NCBI GenBank assembly: GCA_019925105.1
Contig: JAHGAU010000039.1
Span: 310,001 to 374,000 of the forward strand
Source of the DNA: Niebla homalea
Taxonomy: Eukaryota; Ascomycota; Lecanoromycetes; Lecanorales; Ramalinaceae
Direction of reading: 5' to 3'
DNA length: 64,000 nucleotides
In this document: positions 10,870 through 22,337 of the stretch, piece after piece
How positions within the stretch are numbered: position 1 is the first letter of the stretch
How the letters are laid out: each line of letters opens with the position of its first letter
The notes under the pieces: model-generated
Databases searched by the model: none
What the model was told of the DNA's origin: nothing
The model's input: the letters and a program-made list of their open reading frames with translations, nothing else
Program-made: the position numbers and the translations under genes

Positions 10870-12724
10870 AAACTCCAGTAATATTAACGTATAAAAATAA
10901 AAGAATAATCTTTAACTACGTATTAACGCAGGCCCTTTCCTTTTATAAATAAGTTAATAAGGTTAAGGATAAATATAAAAGCGTTATACCTTTTTTATTT
11001 TCCTCCTTTTTTCCTTCTTTATTTTCCTTTCCGCCTTAATTAAAGGCCTTTCTTTAATATTATTTATTAAAGGGGCTTTTTAGCTTAATTCTGGGGTATT
11101 ACCCTTAAAAGTTAAAGTTAACCCCCCGATAACACCGTTAAAAAAAGTATAATTTCTTCTTCCTTTTCTTTAAATAGGCCGAAGCCCGTATTTCTTTCCT
11201 CCTTTTTACCTTTTAAGTTACCGGATATTATAAACTTAAGGCCTATTTTCTTTATCCCGGATATAAAGTTGGGAAATAAAAAGTAACTCCTTAATAGAAT
11301 CGACTCTTACGAAAGGCCCGGACCCCCTATATTAAGCCGATTTAGCTATTAAACGTTAACGCCGTTATTTTATTATTAAACTATAATTTATTTATTTACT
11401 TTTTAAGTTAAATAACCTTTAATTCGGCCGCTTTAACGTAAATAATGAATACTTTTTTCTTAATTTAAAGGATTGATACCTTCTTTTTAATTTTTAAAGT
11501 AACTTAACGGAGCGTATATTCTATTTAATTAACGGTAATTAATATTTAATTAATATTTAACCGGAAAACTTTAAAATTACGAAGGATTTTATTACGCTTT
11601 TATACGTACCGGGCTTACGCCTTAATAGACTACGTACCGATTAAAAATACTTATGTATTTATTAAATTACCCGGGATTATAGTTAGTCCGGGAACTATAT
11701 ATATATTAGAATAACGGCGGTCCGATAACGTTAAAGATATTTACAGAAAGGTAACGGGGAGGGTATCGCTTACGGCGATACCGCGAGTAAGGTAACGGGT
11801 TACGTACGTAGCGCAGCTTACCCTATAAAAAGCAGGTAAAATAAGGCGTTATTATATTTATTATTAATATTATATTTATATTTATATTAATAGGGCATTA
11901 ACGTAAATTACGCTGCTTAAAATCGGTTAACTTATATATAATATTAATAAATGAAATAAGCGAATTATTAACGTAAATAAAGCGTTTATATAATATTAAT
12001 ATTATTTATTATAATAATAATATAGATAATAAGGGTATATAATTATATGCGTATTAACTTATAAATACTTATATAAACCCTTAATATATTATATTTATAA
12101 AAACGATTAAAATTATTAAAAAGAAAAAAGAAGAAGTTTAAAATAGAATAAAGGCTTTATTATAATTATACGTTATTTTTATAATAATGCCTACTTTTAT
12201 TATAGCGTGGTAAATTAATAATAAAGCCTTAAGTAATTATTAATTAATACCGTAAAAACTCTTTTCTTATTTACTTTTTCTTATTGGGTTTTATAAAGGG
12301 GTTTTTAATAAGCTTTATAAGTTATATTAATTATTCGCCAGTATAAGGTGCCCTTATTATATTATTATTGGACAGATATTATTATATTTATATATATATT
12401 TAAGGACTCTTTTCCCTTTACCTTTTTCCTATTAAGTTTAATAATAGGTTTTTAATAAGCTGTATACTTAGCCGGCTTTACGCTAACTTCTTAAATATAT
12501 TTCTTTATACTTTAAAGATCAACGTATAAAGGGGGAAATAATTATTAATAGTTAACGCTATCTTTACGCTAATGTTATAGTAATGCGTTATATTGCTACG
12601 TTAAGGTAAGTTATTAAGCCTTGTTAAAGGGTTTTAACAACGGCCTTAATATGCGTTATTTATGAGCCGTAGCTTAATAGGCGTAAAGCAGGATAGTTAC
12701 CTTACAGGAAGAGGCTTAACTTTT
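10870..12724. other. Unassigned AT-rich DNA with mixed RIP damage
   Basis: Nothing here matches the other elements and I recognise no protein. About 10980-11300 has pyrimidine-rich runs whose reverse complement reads as a lysine-rich, coiled-coil-like stretch, but no family can be named. A perfect 8-bp stem with a 5-base loop lies at 11762-11782 (GGTATCGC ... GCGATACC). 12500-12720 is less mutated than the rest. The block borders the palindromic array at 12725. Confidence 0.4.
11762..11782. other. Perfect short inverted repeat (hairpin)
   Basis: GGTATCGC, loop TTACG, then GCGATACC: an 8-bp perfect stem in a small GC-richer patch (about 11745-11830). It could form a hairpin in single-stranded DNA or RNA. 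No terminator-like T run or gene end is nearby, so the function is unknown. Confidence 0.6.
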
Positions 12725-13004
12725 AAGACCGTCTTCAGCTTGATGGAGTCTTAAGACCGTCTTATAAGTAAGACCGTCTTAAAAAAATCTTAAAATTATA
12801 TTTACTTTTTTTTTGATTTTTAATTAAAAAGGGAAAAAGTTAAAAATCATATAATTTTAATTTTAAGATCGTCTTCATCCTAAGACGATCTTAAGACGGT
12901 CTTAAGACGGTCTCAAGACGGTCTCAAGATCGTCACTACCTTGATAGAGTCTTCAGCTTAAGACGGTCTGAAGACCGTCCCAAGACCGTCCCAAGACCGT
13001 CTTG
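12725..13004. repeat. Cluster of near-palindromic AAGACSGTCTT motifs
   Basis: At least ten copies of an 11-mer of the form AAGACCGTCTT / AAGACGGTCTT or one-base variants (for example 12725-12735, 12753-12763, 12770-12780, 12864-12874, 12882-12892, and several in tandem from 12893 to 13004). Two longer direct repeats of the type CTTGATRGAGTCTT accompany them (near 12739 and 12940). The centre (about 12790-12865) is AT-rich with inverted AAAATTATAT / ATATAATTTT arms, so the whole can fold back on itself. It is less RIP-mutated than its surroundings. It resembles a foldback element or an array of protein-binding sites; no gene is in it. Confidence 0.75.
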
Positions 13005-13205
13005 AAAAATCATTGGTTTCCTCCAAGGTATTACCTTTACCTTAAGTAAAAGCTATACCCCAGTTCTTTCTAAGTTCTTTAAGAATTAGTCTTACTATCA
13101 ATCTACTTATTAAAGTGGTACCTAAGTATCCAGACCGTAACGCCACGTCTTCTACACCTACCTTTACTAGTCCCGCCGGCGTGCCGCCAGCGGAGTCAGT
13201 CTAAC
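13005..13205. other. Unassigned, nearly unmutated DNA abutting broken CopA-1
   Basis: About 200 bp with ordinary base composition, including a GC-rich near-hairpin (CCGCCGG ... CCAGCGG) just before the junction. At 13206 the sequence becomes CopA-1 without its first 722 bp. No open frame of note. It could be the end of an unrecognised element (it ends ...TCTAACA) or a deletion scar. Confidence 0.4.
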
Positions 13206-16200
13206 AATGGCCTACGTTTATCCCGTATATTCGGCTTTATAAATAAATAACGTTACGGTTAATTACCTTTTTAAAAATTAATAAATCAGTATATTCTTTA
13301 TATTAAAAAAAATAGCCTAAAGTTAATTTACGGGTAAAGTTAATTATAAAATCGGAGTTAATATACCCATTAAAAGCCCTAAACCTATCCTTATATATTA
13401 ATTAAAAGTATATAATAGTCCGTAAATAACGTATAATTTACCTTATATATAATTAATATTAATAAAACGGATTTACGGAATATCGGTTAATAACTATTAT
13501 TATATAAGCTATATCCGATTATATACTTAATATAATATATATTAATAAGTTTATAACCGATTGATATTATTATTTAAACTTTAGCTTTACTTAATAGTTT
13601 TTAAATAATAATTCCGGCTTGAAATTAATTTATATAAATATATATATTAAATAAGCTTTTCATTAACTATAATCTTATATTATCCTTTTAATATAAATTT
13701 CTTAATTAAGACGGATTATTTAATTTTATTAATTTTAAATAATAATAATATTTAAGTAATAACTTATTAAACTTAAATTAAATATATAGAATTCTTAATT
13801 AAATATAACTTTTAAGTCTTAAATCTTTTACTTAAACGGATTAATTATTAAGACGTTATTTATATATATAATTATAATTATACCGGTTTTAAAGTAAAAA
13901 AATATGTAATAGTCCGTATAAATAAATTTAAAATTTTATATAGCCATAAACTCCCAAAAACGATTATATTATAATTATAATAATTACTTTAATCTATATA
14001 GGCCCTTCTTAAGCTTATAATAGAGCTTTTTACCGTTTTTACCGGTTTTTTCTTATCCTTTTAATTATTTTACGTATATTTCTTTTTTAATAAGACCGTA
14101 AAAAAACGTTATTTTAATATTTATTTATTTTAAATCTTAATTATTAACCGTTATAAAAGTAAAAAGAACCTTATAACTTATAAGTTTTATTATTAAGGTA
14201 AACGTTTTATTATAATCGATATTCTTACGTTATTTAAAGTTATATATTATTTACCGGGCCTTATAGTAAATTATATTATTATTAGCTTTACGTTTAAGGG
14301 TATAGATTTACCGTTTTTATAATATTATTATACCGGCGGAAATTAAACTTTACGTAATTAAGACTTAAGTATCATTCTTTTTAAAAGAATTATATTTATT
14401 ACTTTCCGTTAACTCTTAATTTATCCGGGTATATTTATTTATTATAGTTTTTTTTTATAAATTTTAAGTTTAATAAGTTCCGGGGTCGTTTTAAGGGATA
14501 TTAGAATTAAAAAGTATAATAGTTTATCCTTATTTTAAGTTAATAAAACCGAGAAAAAAAATAGATTTAATATTATATTACGTAATTTATCCTAAAATAT
14601 AAGGTTAAGATTATTTTTAATTAAGTTTTTAATTTATTATTTTTACCCTTAATTATAATTAATCTTTAAGTTTTTAACCGTTAAACTTAAAAGGTTTAAT
14701 AAAGTTATTTATTAAGTAAAAATTATAATCGGACGTATAAATTGCTTAATAAAAATAAAGTTTATATTAATAATATCCGTTTTAATTAAACCGTAATTCC
14801 TAAACTTTTTTTTTAAATTAAAATTTTATTAAGGTTTTCTTATTTTTTTAAGCTTTTAAATTCGGTTAATAAGCTTTTTACGATCTGAGTTATTTAATAA
14901 TATTATTTATTTTTCTTTTATTATATACGTTCTTTATTATAAAATTAAATTATTTTATCCGTAAATTAATTACCTTAAAATATTTATTAATCCCTTTATT
15001 AAAACTTATTAAAATATATAATTCCGACTTATTATTAAACTTAATTTAATAATTTATAGTTCTTATATATATAATTGACCTTAAAGTTTATATATAAAAT
15101 ATATTTAATTTTTTATTATATTAAGCTTAATATAATATTACCCCTTTAAGCTATATATATAGTATCCGTATAATTATATAATTTATTATTTAGATTAATT
15201 TTAATTAAAAATTTTTAAGTATACTTTTTATTATTTATATAACTTAAATTTTTTTATTAATTTCCCGGTTAATTTTTTTATTAATTAAATTTTATTTAAA
15301 GCTTTTATATATTATTACTTAAAGATAATTTTATATTATTTTAAATAATTTAAAAAGGCCTTAAACGTATATTTACCCTCGCCGTCGGCTTAAAGGCGTT
15401 TAATCTTTTAATCCGGGGGTTATTTATATTTAATTTTAAATTCTTTAAACTATTAAATTACGTTTAATTTATATATTAACGGGTAAATTTTTAATATTAT
15501 AATCTTATTATCGTAAAAGCTTATATAATACGTTATTCCGTTATACTTTTAAGGATTAATTATCCTTAAAGAATTTATATAAATAAACTTAAACGGGTTT
15601 TCTATAAATTTAAGGTATCCCTTATATAATTAAGAGTATAACCGTCCGGTAATATAATATATATAATAAACATTTTTAATTTTATTATTATTATAATATT
15701 TATATTTAAGATCCATTTTAATTAATATATCCGTTAATTAAAATAATTTTAAGTTTTAAGATAATTTATACGTATATATTAAATAAATATAATTAAAAAT
15801 ACGTTAAACGTTATTATAATAAGGATAAATTCCTATAAATTAATTATAAATAAGTTATTTTATTTACTATAAATAAGCTTTTTTTAATTATATATTATTA
15901 TCCGGACCGTTTATATCTTATTAAGTTAAACCTTATAATTTAAAAGTTACGTTTTAAATATAAAATTAATTAAGTTTATTAAAGAATATATTATATCCGT
16001 AAATTTTATTTTAACGGGCTTATTATCTATTTTATATATTATATAAGTAATATTTATATTTTTTATATAGTTTATTTTTATTAATCCGGGCCTTAAAGAT
16101 AAGGATTAATAAAGTTTTAATTCCCTTTAAAAGAATTTTTTTATAAAAAATATATTAATTATAATTATTATTAAGGATTATTAACTTTTATAAATCTATT

Positions 16201-16736
16201 AAAATAACCGATATTATTATTATTAATTATTATATATATATTAATAAGTAAAAATCTATTATTAAAAAGTTTATAAATATAATAATTTTTTTAATAATAT
16301 TAAGCTTCTTAATATAAAACTTTATAAACTTCTTTTTAAGGTAAAGATCTTAATATTTATTTTTAATATACTTATTATTATACCCCTTTTAAGTATAATA
16401 TTAATAAATAAGCCTTTCCCGGGTTTTATTAAAGGTTTTTTTATTCTAACCCTTTAACGTATTTTTATAGGTTTATATCAAGATACTTAATTATTAAATA
16501 ACCGCCCGAGCCTTTTTATTATAGGTCCTTTATATAATATCGTAAAATTTAAGGATACCCGGGCCTTATTATATAGCCGTTTAAGTAAGTACCGAGTATT
16601 ATATCTATTATAACTCTTTTAATTTATTTAAGAATATTTAAATAATAAGGTAATCCGGGATAATTAAAGAGCTATTAATCGTTTTAATTTCGGTATAAAC
16701 TTTTTAATAACGGCTATTATATTTATTAATTATTAT

Positions 16737-17463
16737 TGATTGATTGATCTATTTATACACGAGTCTAGCTACTTTAAGCTAATTTCAGCGTTCCATAATA
16801 TTAGTGGCTAAGTTACGTTTATTTTAATATTTATATTTATTTTAAACTTATCGTTTCAATTTTTTAAAAAAAAAAGGAAACCGTAATCGGTTAACTTAGC
16901 CCTAACTTACCCTAGATATTAACCCGATTTAAATAAAAACCTCTCCCTTATAGTTATTTACCTTAATATTACGACCGAGTTTTTACGTTAACCCGATTAG
17001 GATTAATAATTACTTTAAATTTTTAATTTATTATTTCTATTAAAAATTTTTTACTTTTTAATATTATAATTTATAATAAGAATTTAATAATAATATTAAA
17101 CTTAATCGGGGGGAGGTAACCTTAATTATATAACTTTATTTTTTTTAACGTTTAAACTTCGTTTTAAGTACTTTATTACGTAATTTTTTAAATTAACCTT
17201 ATTTAATCTTAACTTTAACTTTTTAACGTTAAATCCTTATAATCCCTTTCTATCGGCCTTATATGGTAATTAAGCTTATTTAAGGTTAACTACGGGTACC
17301 GGTAAATCGTTAAATATTTATTATTATTTTATCTATATTAACCACGTAACTTACCGGATAGGGTTTAAAGGCTCTTAATGAAATCGTCCCTTACCCCTGA
17401 AATGTTTAATTATTCTATAATTTATCTTCTGCACTTAAAAATGCCATTCCGCCACGCTCGCCC
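16737..17463 (-). mobile_element. SINE-like element, copy 1 (SINE-1)
   Basis: 727 bp on the minus strand, no coding frame seen. Its 5' end (at 17463) starts GGGCGAGCGTGGCGGAATGG, tRNA-like and including TGGCGGAATGG, a good match to a Pol III A box; I see no convincing B box. Its 3' end (at 16737) is an ATCA-type tail preceded by a GAAATTAGCTT / GCTAGAC block shared with the LINE 3' ends. Target duplication: TATTAATTATTAT (16724-16736) and TATTGATTATTAT (17464-17476). CopA-4 (about 46590) and CopA-5 (about 58245) show the unoccupied site. A second copy is at 41230-41964. Confidence 0.85.
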
Positions 17464-19114
17464 TATTGATTATTATATTTAGGGTTTTTTATACGTTTAT
17501 AAGCTCCTATATAAACTCTATATATAATTTAAACCCTTATATTTTATATTAATCCTTAAGTTATTCTTAAATCGTATCCGGGCTTTTTATAATATCGACT
17601 AAATACTTAATATTAATATCGCAACGGTTCTTTAAGGTTATATATATTTTAAGGGTATTTTTTTCTTTTAACTTTTAAAGGTTATTAATTGTTATTTAAT
17701 CCTTTATTTATTAACTTTATAATATCTATTATTATTAATTTATTAATAAAAGGATTAAGCTTAAAAAAAACCCCTTTATAATAAAGTTTTTCTTAATCGT
17801 TATTATTAATAAAATATATAGAAAACGGTATTAATAAGATATTAATTATATTATAATTATTCATAATATTTAAATTTAAGTTTAACGACGTTTAATATAT
17901 TAAAAATTTATTATTTAAGGGTAAAAAGTAACTTACGTTAAATAAAGGTATTTAATTCTTAATATTTATACTTAATTTAAAAATAATAATATTTAATAAA
18001 TTAACCAAAGGTTCCTTAAACGCTTTTAAATTAAAGTTATTATATAACTTTAACGTTTACGGTAATAAATAATCCTTATTTTTGATTTAATTTTTATTAA
18101 TTAAATTAAAACGATCTTCCTCTTTTAAGTCTTTAAGTATAAAGGGAAAAAGGGTACTTTATATATAATAATATTATTAAATAATAAGGTTTAAATATTA
18201 TATTTTATATAGGATTATTATATACTTTAAGGTAATAAATAATATAAAGTTTTATTAATTAAAGTATTCTTTATTTTAATTAAGTTTAAAATAAAACTTT
18301 ATAACGTATTATAATACTATATATATACCTTTAAGATTATTATTTTTTTTTTATTTAAGGATTCTTAATCTTTATAATTAAAATATTTAAGCTTATTTTA
18401 ATGATTTTATTTTAATTTAAAAGCTTTAATCTCTATAATCCGTAATAAATAAGCTTATTTTAAGTTTAATTATTTATTAAAGAATTTAATAATTAATTCT
18501 TAACCTTTTTTTCTTAAGGATTAATTTTTATTTTAAGAGGTTTAACCGTTAATTATTTATTCTATCCCGTATTTATTTTTTAAAATTAAGTTAAAGTGAA
18601 TAATTTTAAGTTATAATACGTTTAAATCTAAGTGATTTATCTTTAATTAATTTTAAAAAAACTTAATTTTAATATGGTTTTTAAAGCTTTAAAAACTTAA
18701 TAAAGTTTTATAATATATTTAATATTTATTTAACGTCTTAAATTTCTTATTTAAACTTTAATTAAGGCTTTACGTATATAAATTAACCTTAAAGGCTTTG
18801 CATTTTAACTTTATTAATTTAATACCGGTTTAACTTTCCGGTATATAAGCGTTTACGGCCCTTAATAGGGCTAAAAAATAACGGTTTATATATTCTTATT
18901 AATAAAACGTCCTTTTTTCTTAATTTAAAAATATAGGTAATTAAGTAAGTTTTTTTATTTATAATTATAATATTATATGCTTAATTAAATCGATTTTTAA
19001 TAATATAGCCTACGTATAAGTATTATTTACGGATATATCTTATATTATAAGTTTATTACCGTTTATAAGCTAAATTAAATATTAAGAAGATATTATTTAA
19101 GTATTTAAATACGT

Positions 19115-19131
19115 AATCCGGGCTTATAATT
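19115..19131 (-). promoter_or_regulatory. CopA-1 primer-binding site
   Basis: The minus strand next to the LTR reads AATTATAAGCCCGGATT, a RIP-mutated form of GGTTATGAGCCCGG, the complement of the anticodon-loop end of initiator tRNA-Met (...GGGCTCATAACC). See the matching sites at 22338 and 40329. Confidence 0.65.
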
Positions 19132-19293
19132 TATTAAAGTTAAAAGGTATAAGTTACTTAATTATTATTATATATAAAGTAAAACTATATATAAGGTTAT
19201 ATACCGCTATCCTACTTAAGTTTAATACGTCCGCCTTATTTAATCTGATCCGCGTTACGTAATCTCCCAAGTGGCGATCCTGCATATTTAACA
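19132..19293 (-). repeat. CopA-1 5' LTR
   Basis: 162 bp, the same length as most other CopA LTRs. The outer end (about 19230-19293, ATCTCCCAAGTGGCGATCC) is unmutated, while the inner end (TATTAAAGTTAAAAGG) shows RIP changes from TGTTGAAATTGAGAGG. Confidence 0.9.
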
Positions 19294-21543
19294 TAATTAT
19301 TAAGGAAAATATTAATAAAAAAAACTTATTTATATTATCCTTATTTACCCTTAATAGTAATATTATAGAGGAATCTCCGGGTATATATACCTTTATAGAC
19401 TTAAATTTAAGTTTATTTAATTTTTATAATTTAATTGTATATTATTATCCGTTTTTAAGAAAACTTATTAAATCTTTAAATTTATTTACTTAAGCTTATA
19501 TAATTAAAATATAACCTTTAAGTTACCGACGTAACCGGGAGTTTAATTATTAAGCTGCCGGCTTTTAATTAATGCTTATATATTTTATAATTATAATCCT
19601 TACGGACTATACCGAGCTTACGATTTATATATAAGTTATAAAGGACGTATACCGTAAGATAAAATAGGAACTCGTTATAAAAGATAAAGTTAAGTCCTTA
19701 AAGAAAAATAAAACTTAAGTTTTAATAAATCTATTTCCCGGTATTAACGTATTAAATAATAAGTAAATCTATAAGTATAAACGTAAACTAAACGTTAATA
19801 TTACCCAGTACAAGGCTAAATAAATAATCTATAGATTTTAATAAAAAAAAGGCTTAAATTTCTTTAATATTTTTATAACGGTTATTAAGCCTATAAGCTA
19901 TAAGGCTTTCTTTATTATAACGGTTATATATAACCTAGAGATTAAGTAAATAAACGTTAAAATAATATTCTTTTATAATAACGTCCTTAAAAAGATTTAT
20001 ATTTATTAATTAATAAGCTTTAATAATAACTTAAATTATATTTACTTATTAAATAAAACTTATTATAGGCTTAAATAATTATTCCGGATTTAATATTAAT
20101 ATTTCTTTATATTCCTTAAAAACTCGGTTATTATTATATTAATAAAAATTATAACGTATTCCTAAACCCGGATATTAATATTATCGTTACTATATATATC
20201 GATAATATCTTAATAATAAGAATTAATAAACGGGTTGTTTCTAATTTAAAAGTTCAATTAAATAAGAAATTTAAGATATTTAATTTAAGCCTATATAGTT
20301 AATATTTAAGTATAAATATTACCCGTAATTGATAAAATTAAACCTTAACTCTTAATTAAAAAAGTTATATTAAATAGATTCTTACTTAATTTAATATATA
20401 TAACGATCCTTTCTTTAAGGGTAACGGTATAATTATCCTTATAAACGTAAATATCCGTCTTAAACCGGTTAATAAAGAATATACCGCCCCGAAGTAATTC
20501 CGGCTTAAATATTAATCCGCTATTAGTTTACTTATATATATTATAATAAGTATTAAGCTTAATATAGCCTATACGGTATTAATAATATTACGTTACGTAT
20601 TTAACCTTAATAAAGGGTATTAAATAGCTATTAAGAAAATCTTTTATTATTTCCGTAATATAACCTTTTTAAAGCTTATTTTTTAAAGTCCTTTAAAGCC
20701 TTTTAATAATTATATAAACTTAAAGTATACCCGCGATCCGTAAATATATCGGTTTACTTTTAGGTATACTTTTAACTTAAGAAGTATAATTATTAATTAA
20801 TTTTTAAAACGTTAATTAACTATAATCCTATTTACTTATAAAGCTGAATATATAAGATAATATAATATTATTAAAGAGGCGATTTAACTTAAACGGTTAT
20901 TAATTTTATTTATTAAAGTTACCTTAAATTTAACGGTATTACCAGCCCTTAAGGATAAAAATATTATATAAAATTACACCCTTCTTACCTGGCCTAAGTA
21001 TAATACCGGGGTCCTTACTTTTATTACGGTGATTTTTTATAATAATTAGGGAGCGATTATATTAATAAAGGACCTTATAAATTACTTAAAAATAAAGTAT
21101 ATATATATTAAGTACTGTTTCCTTTAGGAGTATATGGTTAATAAATAGGTAAAGCTCGTATATTATTTTATTAATAATATAATAATAAATAACCTAATAA
21201 AGTTATTATTAAGGGACGTTTTTTAAAAAATTAGAAATTATTTAAAATTAAAGTAACTATTATTTTAAAGTTTAAAATATACCTTTTACTATTAGAGTTG
21301 GGATGGATATACCCGGTAATACGGTTTAATAGGAGCTATTATTCCTTACTTAATGGATAATACGGTATTATAGTATTATAAAATTATTAATCGAGTGGGA
21401 GTATTAGAAGTATAGAAGGCAAAGACCTCGGCTATTACTAAAAGAGGGCTAGTCTACTTCCTGGATTTCTTATAGATAGATATCGCTCAGCACCTTACAT
21501 AGTACTTACTTAACTAAGCAAGTTACACCCTACCATTTCAACA
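19294..21543 (+). mobile_element. Ty1/Copia family X, copy 2, 3' part only (CopX-2)
   Basis: Colinear with 8609-10869 of CopX-1: end of integrase region, RT (catalytic box now I-Y-I-D-N-I-L near 20190, one aspartate retained), RNase H and 3' LTR. It starts exactly at the outer edge of the CopA-1 LTR, so CopA-1 inserted into it; its 5' part should lie beyond the other end of CopA-1, but that end is lost at 13206. The 3' LTR is followed by a CopA reverse-transcriptase fragment, into which CopX-2 had inserted. Confidence 0.85.
21308..21543 (+). repeat. CopX-2 3' LTR
   Basis: 236 bp, TATACCCG (RIP form of TGTACCCG) to TTTCAACA, preceded by the purine-rich tract TTGGGATGGA at 21298-21307. From 21420 on it is nearly unmutated and almost identical to the CopX-1 LTR. 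It lacks about 8 bp present near the start of the copy 1 LTR. Confidence 0.8.
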
Positions 21544-22185
21544 ATAGCTAAAAGGATAAAAAAAGACCGGTAAAGACGGTAAGAAGCTCTATTATAAGCT
21601 TAAGAAGGGCCTATATAAATTAAAGCAATTACTATAATTATAATATAATCGTTTCTATGGAGGAGTTTATAACTATATAAGGTTTTAAATTTATCCATAC
21701 GGACTATTACGTATTCCTTTACCCCAAAACCGGTACGATTATAGCTATATATATAAATAACGTTTTAATAATTAATCCGTTTAAATAAGGGATTCGGGAC
21801 TTAAAGGTTATACTTAATTAAGAATTCCGTATATTTAATTTAAGTTTAATAAACTATTATTTAAGTATTATTATTAGTATTTAAGATTAATAAAATTAAA
21901 TAATTTATCTTAATTAAGAAGCTTATATTAAAAGGGTAATATAAGATCATAGCTAATAAGAAGCTTACCCAACGTATATACCTATATAAGTTGATTTCAG
22001 GCCGGAACCGTTACTTAAAGGCTATTAAGCGAAGCCGGAATTCAGATAGTAATATTAGTCGGCCGTAAGTTTACTAATATATGCCATGCTAGGTATACAA
22101 TTAGATATAGCTTATACGGTGGCAGTTATTAGCCGGTATTCCGTAAATCCGTTTTATTAATATTGGCTATATATAAGGCAAATTA
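21544..22185 (+). pseudogene. CopA reverse transcriptase fragment (V)
   Basis: Colinear with about 28815-29462 of CopA-2. Reads L-Y-Y-K-L-K-K-G-L-Y-K-L-K-Q (from L-x-K-A-L-Y-G-L-K-Q) and, at about 21740-21763, I-A-I-Y-I-N-N-V from Y-V-D-D-V. It is bounded left by the CopX-2 LTR end (so CopX-2 is inserted in it, with ATAGC as the candidate duplicated base group) and right by the LTR of element W at 22186. It is the outermost readable layer of the nest. Less mutated than other CopA copies. Confidence 0.8.
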
Positions 22186-22337
22186 TGTTGAAAGTACTCA
22201 CATTAATTACCCGGCACTCGGGTAGATTAGATATGATCCGAAGCTAGACCCGATTAGGGTAACCGGGATTCGAAAGTACTTAATCGTACTTCTATATATA
22301 AAAGATAATTAAGTAACTTATACTTTATATTTTAAGA
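22186..22337 (+). repeat. 5' LTR of element W
   Basis: 152 bp up to the primer-binding site. The outer 90 bp are unmutated and contain a small inverted repeat (TACCCG ... CGGGTA) and a direct repeat GAAAGTACT (about 22190 and 22280). The inner end is CopA-like and RIP-mutated. Confidence 0.65.

Larger units (their letters stand above)
13206..19293 (-). mobile_element. Ty1/Copia family A copy 1, minus strand, one end lost (CopA-1)
   Basis: Colinear with CopA-4 and CopA-5. Read on the minus strand it has its 5' LTR at 19132-19293, a primer-binding site next to it, gag, integrase (near 15395-15600) and RT (about 13700-14220, with I-Y-I-N-N in place of Y-V-D-D at about 13851-13876). The left end, which should carry RNase H and the 3' LTR, is cut at 13206; compared with CopA-5 about 722 bp are missing. 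Without SINE-1 and its duplicated target, the remaining 5.35 kb plus 722 bp gives the 6.07 kb of full-length copies. It sits inside CopX-2, whose 3' part resumes at 19294. Confidence 0.85.

Noticed and set aside
11788..12708. DNA transposon with GTAAGGTAAC terminal inverted repeats
   Set aside because: The ten-base match (about 11788 and, inverted, about 12700) does not extend further and no target duplication flanks it. It could be chance.
12893..13004. CRISPR array
   Set aside because: The repeats are 11-bp near-palindromes almost back to back without unique spacers of even length, in a eukaryotic retroelement setting.
13180..13205. Helitron 3' end (GC-rich hairpin followed by CTAA)
   Set aside because: The hairpin has a mismatch, the base after CTAA is C rather than the expected T, and no TC start or Rep/helicase remnant is visible.
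22186..22290. Independent terminal-repeat element from the GAAAGTACT direct repeat and hairpin
   Set aside because: The sequence continues without a break into a CopA-like LTR end and primer-binding site, so it is better explained as the first part of the W LTR.
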